Shown here: positions 45,400-56,667 of the stretch, piece after piece
Numbering within the stretch: position 1 is the stretch's first letter
How the letters are laid out: each line of letters starts with the position of its first letter
NCBI RefSeq assembly: GCF_945859685.1
Contig: NC_079147.1
Span: 130,201,788 to 130,265,787 of the forward strand
Length of the DNA: 64,000 nt
Origin: Eupeodes corollae
Lineage: Eukaryota; Arthropoda; Insecta; Diptera; Syrphidae
Direction of reading: 5' to 3'
Notes under the pieces: model-generated
What the model was told of the DNA's origin: nothing
Database searches by the model: none
What the model saw: only the letters and a program-made list of their open reading frames with translations
Position numbers and translations under genes: made by a program

Positions 45400-46310
45400 T
45401 TTTTTAACTTCCCATAGGAAGTTATTGTAATGGGTCCGATTTGTCAAATTGAAAATTTTGACATTTATCGACGTTTCAAGGTCCCTAGAGTCGAAATAAA
45501 AGATTTTTAGAAAGATGTCTGTACGTGTGTACGTACGTTCGTACGTCCGTACGTTCGCGACGTTTTTTTCGTCGTCCATAGCTCAAGAACCAGAAGCGAT
45601 ATCGATTTCATATAAATTTTGTTATACAGATAATAAAGCAGAAAGATGCAGAAAGGGTTCTCAAAAAAATTGCGTGGGTGGATTTTTTACCATAGCAGTT
45701 TAAAAAAAAGGTGAACATTTTGGTTAACCCTAAATATCTAAAACGCTAGCGACTTAAATTAAATTTTATATTATATATTGTAACGTGATATCAAAGAAGT
45801 TAATTTTTGAAAAAAATCAATTTAACGGTTTTTTTTATAAATCAAAAAAACTGAACAAAAAATTTGACACCTCCAAAATTTTACGACTAAAATATGATTT
45901 TATCTCCAAAAAATTTTGTGCAACGAAGAATATTGTTTTCAACATTCGATAAAATTTTGAAAAAAATTCGAATTGACAGTTTTTTTTACAAAAAATAACA
46001 CTCTAAAAAAACAGTACTAAAACTTGGTAAAAATTTACTTTCGACTCAAATAGCTTTTCAAAAATTAAAAATATTGGTTTCAAACTTATTTTATTTCACA
46101 GAAAATATTGTTTTCGATATTCAGTAATTTCTATATAAAAATCCAACAGTCCGTTTTTTCATAAAAAATAAAATCTACAAAAATTAGGCAAAAATATGGT
46201 AAAAATTGATACGAGTACATATAGACAAACTTTTAAGCAAGACAAATCGACAGACGGGATGGGAAGTTATCAGTGTGGGTCGCACCCAGCCTCTTTTTTA
46301 AAAGGTTTTT
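45400..46310. repeat. Unclassified dispersed repeat with AACTTCCCAT ends and a GTAC-rich run
   Basis: AACTTCCCAT at 45407 and its inverse ATGGGAAGTT at 46260 bracket a noncoding 860-bp stretch. Near the left end is a tetranucleotide-like run of GTACGT/CGTACGTC units (45520-45560). The interior is AT-rich with repeated AAAATTTTG-like words. The right edge carries the distinctive GTGTGGGTCGCACCCAGCCTC. Confidence 0.5.
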
Positions 46311-46454
46311 TTCTCATGTTCATACTCTTTGAACACTGCCATCAATCTGTTATAAATGCGGGGATAATTGATATAAACTATTAACGTATGTGGTGTATTG
46401 CTTGTAGGCAAGCCAGAATTTCAGATATTATTCTGGTCTCTTGAATATAAAAAT

Positions 46455-46745
46455 ATGTGCAAATAAATAATAACTCTAGCAATTTTATAGCGAAGAAACA
46501 TTTATTTCTATTTTTATTTAATTTTCAAAGTTCACTTTTTTACATACAAAACACGCAAGATTGATTGATTTTGACATTTCTTCCCTGTTTTTTGTTCAGT
46601 GTTGCCATACTTGCTTTTTTTTGGGGGATTTCTTTGATTTTAGTGCTCGAATGCAAAAAGTACTTTGCATGTACCCAAACTCGCACCCACCACAAATCCT
46701 ATAGCGATCGCAAGCAGGGGGGTTGCATACCTAGCTGTCAAGCAC
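46455..46745 (+). repeat. Dispersed repeat / MITE, copy 1 (inverse of 54290-54590)
   Basis: The segment matches the reverse complement of 54290-54590. Shared words include GCAAATAAATAAT, ATTTATTTCT, TTTTCAAAGTTCA, TTTTGACAT, TTCCCTGTTTTTGTTCAGTG, GCAAAAAGTACTTTGCAT and AACTCGCACCCAC. No coding similarity. Confidence 0.7.
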
Positions 46746-46747
46746 TA

Positions 46748-47173
46748 TTCACATGAGAACGACCAACGAATGAACGAATATTCGTCGATTTTGACATTTC
46801 TTTCACATGAGAGTTTTTAATTCGTCGCGAATAAGTTTGACAGGCAAACACCATTCACCCTTCCGAAACCAAAACAAGAATGATTTTTTTAGGTTAAGTA
46901 CGCGCGATTATTTTATTCGTTGCTAGTGTGGATAATGTTAACGCGAATAAAGTTTGACAATTCGTATCAACTACCATTTTTTTCGCGATGAATAAATTTG
47001 TTTTATTAACTTTTATGGATACATGATATCGAAAAGTAAAAGTATGCATCATAAATCAAATAGAAACTATATTGCTATCGTTTGTTAAGAATTTGTGTGG
47101 AAATATGTCTTCAAACGTATATAAACTCACATTTTTTAATTCATTTGTCGTTCGTGGGTCGCGCTCATGTGAA
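46748..47173. mobile_element. MITE-like element with TTCACATGAG ends
   Basis: TTCACATGAGAACGACCAACGAATG-like sequence at the left is matched by its imperfect inverse at the right, ending GCGCTCATGTGAA, over about 30 bases. The 426-bp interior repeats words such as ATTCGTCG and TTTGACA and has no reading frame. No clear target duplication was found. Confidence 0.55.
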
Positions 47174-47987
47174 AACTACTTTAGTACGACGCACAATGGT
47201 TCAGTTTGTATGAGAGCGCGGAAATAAATCGATAAAACCTGTTATATAAATCGAAGAGAAATGAAATTTGGCACACACCTATCCTGAAAGGGTTTTCCGG
47301 AAAATTGTCGTTAAAAATTAATTGTTTGTTCTTCATGCATATAACAGGTATCAATTCATATACTTAACATCAAGTATTAGGAAAAACCCATATACCGGTA
47401 AAACCCCAAAAAGCACCTTCTTTTATTTTACCTGTCCCTATTTTTTGCGTAATATCATAAAAAATTTTAAGATTATACCTGATTTATTTTCATATTATAT
47501 TTAGGTACTTACATATAGTTAAATAAATCATAATATTTTTTATTTTTATTATAATTTTGTAAATAAAAGTAAGGAAACAATTGGAAAATAAGTCAGGAAA
47601 AAAATAGTTTTGTGCTAAAAATTGAATGTCTCACAGGTTTTTTTTTTAACGAAAGGTAGGTACATATATTTTCTGAAAATTAATCTCTAACCTAGTTACC
47701 TGTGACAAGTATTTTCCAAGAAATTGTAATTTTTCGGGATCTATCGTCGTCAAAACCGTGTTTTTTAAGACCTGATTCAGTTGAACAAAATTGAACATAA
47801 GTCACAGGGTTGGATCCAGACGTATTTCATTTTTTTTGGACTAGTTAGGTGAATATTGTAGAGTTCAAGTAAATGCAGTCAGAGCGTGTAGGCAAGTGAA
47901 GCAAAAATTAAATTGTAGCTCTAAGGAAAAAACAATCAAATTTGTATGTTAGAGCTTTCTGCTCTGACTTATCTAAAATATACATAT

Positions 47988-49720
47988 GGGTGGTTATACA
48001 AAAGTTGGGTAACTTTTGAGGATATTTTGTTTACGATAGTTAATACTTACAGTCACTTTTTTGAGTACATTGTATGATATTTGAAAATTTCAGAATTTGA
48101 CTGCCAGGGGACTGACGAGTATACACAGTTTTGAAAGTATTATATTAAAATTTTATACATATTAGTAAAAATATCTTAGGATTTATTAATGATAACATAA
48201 AATCACTTAGTAACAATTAAAAATAATTATTCGTGTGTAATACTATAAGAAAATACTATATCAGTTTTCGAAACAGACTTTTGACATTTAACGTAACATT
48301 ATTCAACTATCTTTTACAACTTTCACATAGATTTATTAAATATTTCTAAGTCATCAACAAACAATATGAACAAAATCTAAAAATATTCATCTTAAAAGTA
48401 CAAACGATCATTAAATGAAGAACAATAACTATATACCTGACACAAGACTGACGCCATAGGACTGACGAAAAAGACGAAGTTTGAGATTATAATCAAAACT
48501 AATGTTGTTTTTTGTAATTTCGAATATTAACAAACTACATTTTAACAAATCAAAATATAGTCAGTCTTATTTAATAGAATTCGCTAAACAGATGAATAGT
48601 TATACAGTGAATAAGGATTTATGTAGGCTCTATGTAACGTTGCAAAAATTCCTATTTATAAAAAAATCTGCTATAAATTTTAGTTATACAATGCTTATAT
48701 CAAAAAAAGTGCCAAAAGTACTATAAAATCTGCTAGTTGTCATAGCAACTAAAATATAACAAAATAATTCCAATTATTTGTATGATATTCTCTTTCGAAA
48801 ATCTATATTTTTTTTAGATTCTTCGTTTCTTCGGCTCACGAGCTAAACTCGAGAGGCATTATTGTTTTTATTTTAATTTCAAAAAGAGAGGAGAGAAATC
48901 AAAATGACATTTACGAAATAATAATAACAATAATTTCCTTATGTAGGCTCTATTCAACCTCAAAACGCGTTTAGCTTATTATGGGACTATGCAACCTTGT
49001 ATAAGTTTTATAAATAGCATTTTTGCGTTTAGAGGCATTATAGAGATAACATAACTTTATGTAGGCTCTATACAGCGTTTTTAAATAAGACTGAGTATGA
49101 ATAAATAAAAATAAACTTTACATTAACAAAAAATAACGACTCGCCATAGGACTGACATGTTGACTGGCTTAACACGGGTATAGACAACAAACATAACCCA
49201 AACTCTGGTACAGTTATGGTGGCCGTCAAATTGTGCGACCCACAACTAACCTAATTACCAACGTTAAAATTTAAAGTGAGATTTGACGTTGAGTCAGCGA
49301 TATTTCGCACGAATTTTAAATTTAAATTATACACAACGGACTGACTGAAAACTGAACACAAAATTTCTAATTTTTTTAAATAAAGTGGAGAACACTGCAT
49401 TATAAACGATGTAGTATAAATTAAACTATATACATAACAGATTGCAGTACATTGATAAGTTTTCTCAAAACAATGATAATTTTTACTAGACAGCTACTTA
49501 ATTGTTGGTTTTCAGGGTTGTGACATGCCAAAGGACTGACGTTTTAAGAACTAATTATGTTTTTTTAATAACTTGTATTCAAAATTAATAACTGCAATTG
49601 AGTGACCAAATAAAGGTCTTTCCATTGTTTTAAAATAAATTGTAATCTCAATAAAATATAATAAGACTTTGTATATACTGGTTGATGACATCGAGTTACC
49701 AAACTTTTGTATAATCACCC
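47988..49720. mobile_element. Unclassified 1733-bp inverted-repeat element with internal motif arrays
   Basis: Inverted ends of 27 bp (47988-48014 and 49694-49720, two mismatches) begin GGGTGRTTATACAAAAGTT and are flanked by ATAT on each side. Inside, GCCATAGGACTGACG or close variants occur at 48103, 48453, 49143 and 49527, with a shorter relative at 49336. ATGTAGGCTCTAT occurs at 48621, 48941 and 49060. A 74-codon frame at 48502-48726 has no similarity I know, and no transposase was recognised. Confidence 0.7.
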
Positions 49721-49724
49721 ATAT

Positions 49725-52700
49725 ATACATATATATAAAATGCATGTTTTTTAAGCTTAAAGTACATGTTTTTGAAATAAAAATTCTGGCTTAAAGTTTT
49801 ATCAACGCTATTTTTCGTGCCAAGAAGTTAGTGCAAGAAAATATAGGAATCAAAATTGAAAAAAGGGTAACTTTAAAGCCCTGTATCTTTAATACTTCTG
49901 AACAAAGATTGCTCAAATTTTCAAAAATCATAGACCAACTATATAACTACAATAAAATAAAAAAAGGCATACTAACACTTTCATTTTTTTGATTTTTTGT
50001 CCGCATTTAAACCACTGCGGAAGGCAGAATCGCTACCGGTTTGTAATTTGAAGTATTAAAGTTTTTTTTTTAAAGAAAGTAATGTTAAAAATATTAATTT
50101 ATATACAAAACCAAAATCCCAAACTGAGCTAAGCAGGGGGACAGCATGCCCCCTTTCATATTTTGCTATTAGTACGCGCTACCATCCATTTAAAATATAT
50201 TTTTTTTGCGTATGTAGAGTAGCTCAAAAAAATTAAATACGAAAAAGTAGGGTTAAGACCGAAAAAGAAAATATTTGTTTATGACTTAAAGCGGTGTTTC
50301 GTCGCCTTAATATTTTGAACATGTTCTATTGAGATCCCTATCTAACTGTAAAAAATCATAAGGAAATTCGCCCCCTTATGTGTTATATATGTAAAGCTAG
50401 ACAAGTATTTATCAGTCTTAACATGCTTCGTGACCCTCAATTTTTAATCATTTTATTTTAGGAATCAAAATCAAACAGAACTAAACAATCTAAACTATCT
50501 TTAAAATATTTGATGATAAAAATTGTCAAATTTTACTTTTTGGATTTAATATATCAAAAACTTTTTGATTAATAAGTGGTATTTAAATTTTTAAATACAC
50601 AGTTATTCTGTTTGTATAATTACAAATATAAGTTCTATTTGTAAACAGAGCTTTTGGATACAGTTGTAAGTTCGTTTGATCCCGTCGTGCACTTTATTTC
50701 AAATTACTTTCATCTTTAAGAACCTTACGCTTTATTTATTGCCTTTTTTTCTTATGATATCAAATTTACTGCAAAACGATTTTTATAAAAAACAACTTTT
50801 GTAGAAATCTTCATAGGTTAATTTCTTATTTCCGAAAATAAAGGTCATAAAATAATTTTCTCGAAGACAAATAATTAAACTATTGTTCTCTAATTTGATT
50901 TTTCAATGGTGTGGAAATAGCAATATATTTTGTACGTAAATACCAACAAAACTAATTTTTTGTACTAGTACTAATTGTTTCTAGGATAGGGCAAGTTTAT
51001 TAATGTAAAGGTGCACCATGTAATGCAAGATTCGCGTACATAAACGTAAATACAATGCATTATAGCAGTCGGTAACTTTGCTTAAAAAACAATCTGATAG
51101 CTGAAATGCGATCAAAACTGCAGTAATTTTTTTCTGTTTCCTCTTTGAAGAAAAATGTCAGAACAAGATTAGTAAGTAAAATAATTTAATATTTATTACA
51201 TTTTTGGCAAACATAAGATGTTTCTGTTATTAAGAAATTGAAATATATTAGGTCCGTTTGTGTACCTGCTGCAATAAAATTAGAAAGAAGAGAAATTTTA
51301 AAGAGTGGGGGTAAAATTATCCCACCAAAAAAAAACAAAGAAGTAAGCGAACGGGAAAACAATAAATTTTTCACACAATATTAGTGTCTTGTTGCTGTTC
51401 TTTGAAAATTTGTTTTTAAATTTTATAGCTGACAGAAAAAGCGAACAATTTATTTAATTTATTTGAATTTATATCAAACTTAACACTTCACAAATCAGCC
51501 CTAAGAAATTTCTTGGGCTAAAATTAGTAGGTTGGGGAAATATTTTACTCCCTCGTGAGCGCTCTTTTTTACGAAAAACTACGAAATTTTTAAGTACGCA
51601 AACAAGATTTGGGTAAATTTAGTATTTTTTCGTAAAATTGCACTTTTTTAGCAGAGTACGCGAACGAACCTATTATTTGTACTTCATATGAATGAATGAA
51701 TCAATAGTTTTTTTCATTGAAAGCATTTAAAGTCCTAGTAAAACATTTTCATTTGACATTTTCAATGAATTTTTATAAGACTATAAAAAAACCAAAACCC
51801 GCTTAATTTAATGATTACTTAATTATTTATGTCATTATTTTTTTATAGACGCCTTCTTTGATGACATTTACGAACTGGTTTTTGATATTGTATATCTGCC
51901 GCATTCTTGCAGTAGTTTTTCTGTTCGTAAATGCATTGTATGAATTTTTTCGACATGGCTTTGCAACTAGTTACATTTCTGAACTCACCCATAGTTTTTT
52001 CTATGAAAAACTAATACTAATTTGGCTAACATGAAAAAGAAATACAATCAAATGTCATTTTCTTTTAGACTTAAAATTTGTCTCGAATTTGTTTATGTCC
52101 TTAGCTATTCAAAAAGTTATGTCTACTGACTGTATCGCCTGGCTAACCCAAGTTAATTTCATTGAATTCAAGCGTATTTAGTAAGCAGCATTTTCCTTGC
52201 AAGATTTTAATTTTTTATAGTTTTAGTTTATATAAACTTACCTTAATCTTTATAACTCGAAAACTATTATTCTAAGTCATTAAACTAAAACGGCAATCAA
52301 ATCGGCATTTTGTTATGGTTTTGAATAAAGATAGTTTCTTCATATGTATAAATTTAATTACATATAACTTCTTTCCGTTGGATATAATATATGACTGAAA
52401 ATTCTTAATTAATATCGAATATGTTAGATTCATTTCGGCGTCCGTATTCAATTCAATTAAATAGTTTCAAAAATACACAACTTGAATTATATTCATTTTG
52501 CTCTTCAGTATAAATTCGAATATTGATTTAACGGCCACTGCAACTGCAAGAAAGAGCACCAACAGAGCTCTAACATATTTTCTTTTAATTTTAGTATCGC
52601 GTTTTAGTACAAAAAAATAAATAAAACATTATTGTTGACTTTTTCTACTTAAAAGCTATGTAAGATGCCTACGCCTACGAGCTCATAACCAACATTTGTT

Positions 52701-52970
52701 TCTATCTTCTTATTATCAATTCACGTTTCATTCACACATATTAAGTTTCAAGTATAAATTACCTATTGATGCAGATAAAATAAATTTATTTATGTTTAAA
52801 AAAAACAGACAAAATATCAACAATGACCTCCAAGACTGCATTTCAAAATTAAAACAAGTAAAACTTCTCGCTAATGAAATAATTTCGACTAAAATAAAAA
52901 CTTAATAACAACATTGAATGTCTTAAACATTTCTAATTTTTAAGAAGAGTACTAGGAGAAACTTTTGTAC
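49725..52970. other. Gene-free AT-rich intron sequence of the CLIP protease
   Basis: Low-complexity AT-rich sequence with the dispersed motif at 50646. A minus-strand hydrophobic stretch near 52515-52570 (RALLVLFLAVAVAVK) lacks an in-frame start. Nothing else is supportable. Confidence 0.45.
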
Positions 52971-52974
52971 TTAC

Positions 52975-53009
52975 CGCTCTCCCCGCCAAATCCATTTGTA
53001 TATATTCTA
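52975..53009 (-). CDS. Candidate micro-exon of the CLIP protease upstream of the CLIP domain
   Basis: A strong minus-strand donor (AGAGCG|gtaagt) at 52975/52974 is preceded by an open stretch reading RIYTNGFGGESG. Its last base supplies exactly the phase needed to join the CLIP exon, giving GGESGDTC, a natural lead-in to a CLIP domain. The acceptor is less certain: acaaacag at 53010-53011 gives a 35-base exon, and a second AG three bases on is possible. A TAA in this frame lies 15 bases upstream, so the exon cannot extend far. The exon with the start codon and signal peptide was not found between here and 64000. Confidence 0.5.
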
Positions 53010-54289
53010 CTGTTTGTAGTTTACTTGTAGCAAAGAATATAAAGTGTTATTATATTATGAGGTCAGAAATTCTTATTTTATAGTTTAGCAAAATGGTGCT
53101 GTTTTTTAAAATAAAGTTAGTTATCATAAAAAAGTTGTAACATAATTGCAAACGATAAAAACATCAATTATATTAAAGTGAAGTATTTAAGCTTGAAAAT
53201 AAGAAACTACTCAAATTAAATTGTATTTGGTTTAAAATAATCTCTACATGGTTTCATTATTGCATAACTTTCGATTTGCTTTAATTTGTTTTAAAAATCA
53301 TGTCGTTTTAAGATATTCATTAAAAAAATTGGTCAAAATAACACTTTAAAGATTGTGGTGGAAAATTGATTGCGTTTTTAATCGCCTAGTTAGCATTCAT
53401 TAATTATTAGCCAGAATGCAACTTCAACAATATTTTACTAAAAATTATTTTTCCCAACATTGAGTTATTATGAAATACCAAAAACATGACAATTGTGAGC
53501 AGGGTGAGTGAAATAAATACTTCATAAAAGTGCTTTTTAAAATTCCATTAAAACAACCATTTCTCGTAACCCTCAAGAATGCGATACAGGCAAGTAACTG
53601 GACTCTGTTAAGCCGTAAGCTTTCACCATTTTCAGTTAAATTGAGTTGATTTATTGACCAATTTGTTTAATTATTCTGATAAGTGGATATATAGTTTACC
53701 GTTGGCTTTTTTGGTCGCTGTAATTTTTGCAAAGAAACAATTAATATAAGTTGCATTAGCTTTCCCAATGTTGCGGCAGGGATTGCTGCCTTCTTTAATT
53801 GAACTTTATTAACACAAAAATACCAATAATCTTAGTTAGATAAATGGGATACAAAGACAATAAAGTTTACTCATTCAAGCAAAATAAGAAAAATAGATTC
53901 ATGTTGTTGTATTTAGTTTAGCTTATTACTTATGCAGCACCATGTTTCTCCAATAAATCTAAGATTATGAACTCTGGGGAGAACATGATTGTGATCTTAG
54001 CAAATAATTTTATTTTGAACTAGGTACTTTTCTAATAATACATTTTTATGCAAACCTGAAAATAAACGAGTTTTTGGATCTACTTTCCATTACCACAGTA
54101 TCCTCTGTTTTTATTGTATAGTTAGGGGGTCTCAGCAGAAAATATTTTAAATATTAAGGAAGGAAACAACGTTATATCATAAAGAAAAACATTTTCTTTT
54201 TCTGACTTTACTTTACTTTGTTAGTATTTGTTTTTTATTGAGGCTAATACAAGTTTTTTTGAATTTCTAGTAAGGCGTACTAACAGTTA

Positions 54290-54590
54290 AGAACGTGCAA
54301 ACTGCCCCCCCTGCATTCCCCTCCTTGGGTCAGTATAGGGTTTCAAGTGGGTGCGAGTTTTGGTATATGCAAAGTACTTTTTGCATTTGAGCACCAATAT
54401 CGAACCCCCTTCCAAAAAAAAAAATCAAGTATACAACACTGAACAAAAACAGGGAAGACATGTCAAAATCAACCATTTTTGTGTGTTTTGTGTGAAAAGA
54501 TGAACTTTGAAAATTAATTTCAAAAAAGAAATAAATGTTTTCTTGCTTTTAAATAGGTAGGTACAATAATTATTTATTTGCCCATGTCAA
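54290..54590 (-). repeat. Dispersed repeat / MITE, copy 2
   Basis: This is the inverted partner of 46455-46745, from GTGCAAACTGCCCCCCCTGC at one end to TTATTTATTTGCCC at the other. The copies differ by small indels. Confidence 0.7.
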
Positions 54591-55070
54591 ATAAAAAAAC
54601 GAGTATCAAAATTCGTGTTGCGGTAATTGAAAGTTGAGCCGAGTTATTTTTAACAAAACTGAAATGACATAAAATTCACAATGGTGGCCAATACAAAAGT
54701 TCTAGGAGTACAAACACTTAGTTCTAGGCCACTTTATCCAAATCTCTATTTTAATAATTTTTTTTTACAATTCGACTGGTGTGATGTACATTTTAAAATA
54801 AGAAAACTTTGTACCCATATTTTCCTTAAATGCCAACCACGTTAATTGATCATGAATTATCTAACAGTAATTCAACCCGTTGAAAAAAGATGGTTTGTCA
54901 ATATCTTCTACTAAAAAAGAGTGCTGATCCATTTTCTTTAAAACTCAAACCAAACAGTTCATTTTACATCATACTACGATACGCTAACCTCACATATAAA
55001 TAATGGTCCTTGACATGAACTTGCATTAAATACTGTTTCCCAAGCAGAACTGATTATCTCTGCCAGTTTA

Positions 55071-55188
55071 CCACCGCTAGTTTACCTCTGCCAATTTACT
55101 ACCGCCCGGTTTACCTCTGGACAGTTTACCTCTGGTTGGTTTACCACCGGCGCCTGTTTTCCTCTGGACGGTTTACTTCGAGTGCAGG
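55071..55188 (+). repeat. 15-bp minisatellite, GTTTACCTCTGGACA-type units
   Basis: About eight diverged units of 15 (once 17) bases alternate between GTTTACCTCTGG and GTTTACCACCGC versions. The array is GC-richer than its surroundings and stays open in one frame for much of its length, but no gene is attached. Confidence 0.8.
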
Positions 55189-56667
55189 TAAGGTAGTTTA
55201 TTATTTTCAAAATTACCTTCCAATTGAAAATACAGTAGGTAGGTACCTACATTTTTCTTTTTTTTTTTCTTGAAATTAATGCAAGAATTATACCACAAGC
55301 TAATGGAAGGGGACCGCTGATTGCAATTATAATAATTGAATTAAAAAAATAAACATCTAACTTTTTAAATAGTATTTTAATTTTATGGAGCTGGAAAAAT
55401 GCACAGAATGCGAAAGTGATTACAGAAGGGATTCCCGAATATTAAAACAAAATATTGTACATTCTTTGCCAAATGAATTAAAAAAGGAAACTTTTGACAA
55501 ATTAATAACAGTCCAATTCGATCATCTGTGATGGTCTGAAACGACTGAGATTGATCAAGGAACGCAGTGTTAACGTTTACTAAGAAGTAATATATGTTTT
55601 AGCGTTTAAAGATTAGTGAAAGCTTTTCGGGATTGTACATTGTTTCAAAACAATCAAATTAAGTGCATTAAATGTTTTGTAATTTGTTTTGTTTCAAAAT
55701 TGAATCTATTTTTATATGAATGTATATTTAATAATCTAATATGTATGTATGTCTAATAAAGCCAGATTTGATTCATAAAAAAATAATACTGAACCTAAAT
55801 ATACATTGTTCGCCTATTGCAGTTAACATATTAAATATTTTAGTACATTGTTTTTTTTTTGTATGTAATGTTCATTTTAATCGTCGAGGAACTGAAGAAA
55901 ACGATGAAAACATAAGATTAATACACGAAAGCTAAGTGCACAAGTTTAATTAAAGGTGAAGGTTGAAAAGCGCAATATTATAACAAATCCCTTTCGATCA
56001 AACCTATTAATTCGGGACTATATACCTAACTTCCTATATGGTTTTAACATTGTTTTGAGATGCATCAAAAAAGTAATATAAGTATACGATTCTTCCCAAT
56101 TCAACTGTACAAAGAAGGATAGTAAAATACATGAATTTAGAATTCTTAAAAGTTTTAATATCTTTTGTATAAAATAAAATGATTTTTATGATTTTTAAGT
56201 CAATAAAATTGTTTGTACCCATTTTTAGTATTTTTTTTGTAAGTTTTTATTCTTGAAAACAAAATTTTCTATTTGATAGATATAAAAATTTGACACATGC
56301 AACAATGTAGTTTTTTAAAATACAATTATATTTAATATAATATTTTAATCGTTGCCCAGATAATAGATAATTGGCGAAAATCAGGGTTTACCAATTTTAA
56401 ATACACCGTCTACAAATGCACTTGACATAAAAATCACTTGTCAAAATCTGGGTTCCCCATTAATGTTAAATGTTAAAAAAATATTTAATCTTAACCATAC
56501 TTAGTATTTGTCCTTCAAAATACCTGCACCTGACTCAATTTTCCATGTTTTAAATTCACCATTGTTTTGGCCTAAAGAAGTAATAGTTCATGAATTTATG
56601 AATAAGTCGAACAACCTAAAATTTTATATGATGAACACATTCGGAAAATTGAATTAAACCTTAAAAA

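Larger units (their letters stand above)
53010..56660. other. Gene-free stretch apart from the MITE and minisatellite
   Basis: The missing 5' exon(s) of the CLIP protease should lie here or beyond on the minus strand. I found no convincing signal-peptide exon with a matching donor phase. Confidence 0.4.

Noticed and set aside
48502..48726. 74-codon frame inside the 47988-49720 element as a transposase
   Set aside because: No DDE, HTH or zinc-finger pattern; low-complexity composition consistent with chance.
52510..52600. Minus-strand hydrophobic stretch RALLVLFLAVAVAVK resembling a signal peptide for the protease
   Set aside because: There is no in-frame start codon, no matching donor, and it lies on the wrong side of the candidate micro-exon.
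53695..53760. Minus-strand MQLILIVSLQKLQ followed by gtaaac as a first exon
   Set aside because: The hydrophobic segment is too short for a convincing signal peptide and the phase does not fit the next exon.
56034..56222. Minus-strand frame ending MYFTILLCTVELG as protease signal-peptide exon
   Set aside because: The hydrophobic core is short and no donor with the required phase follows.
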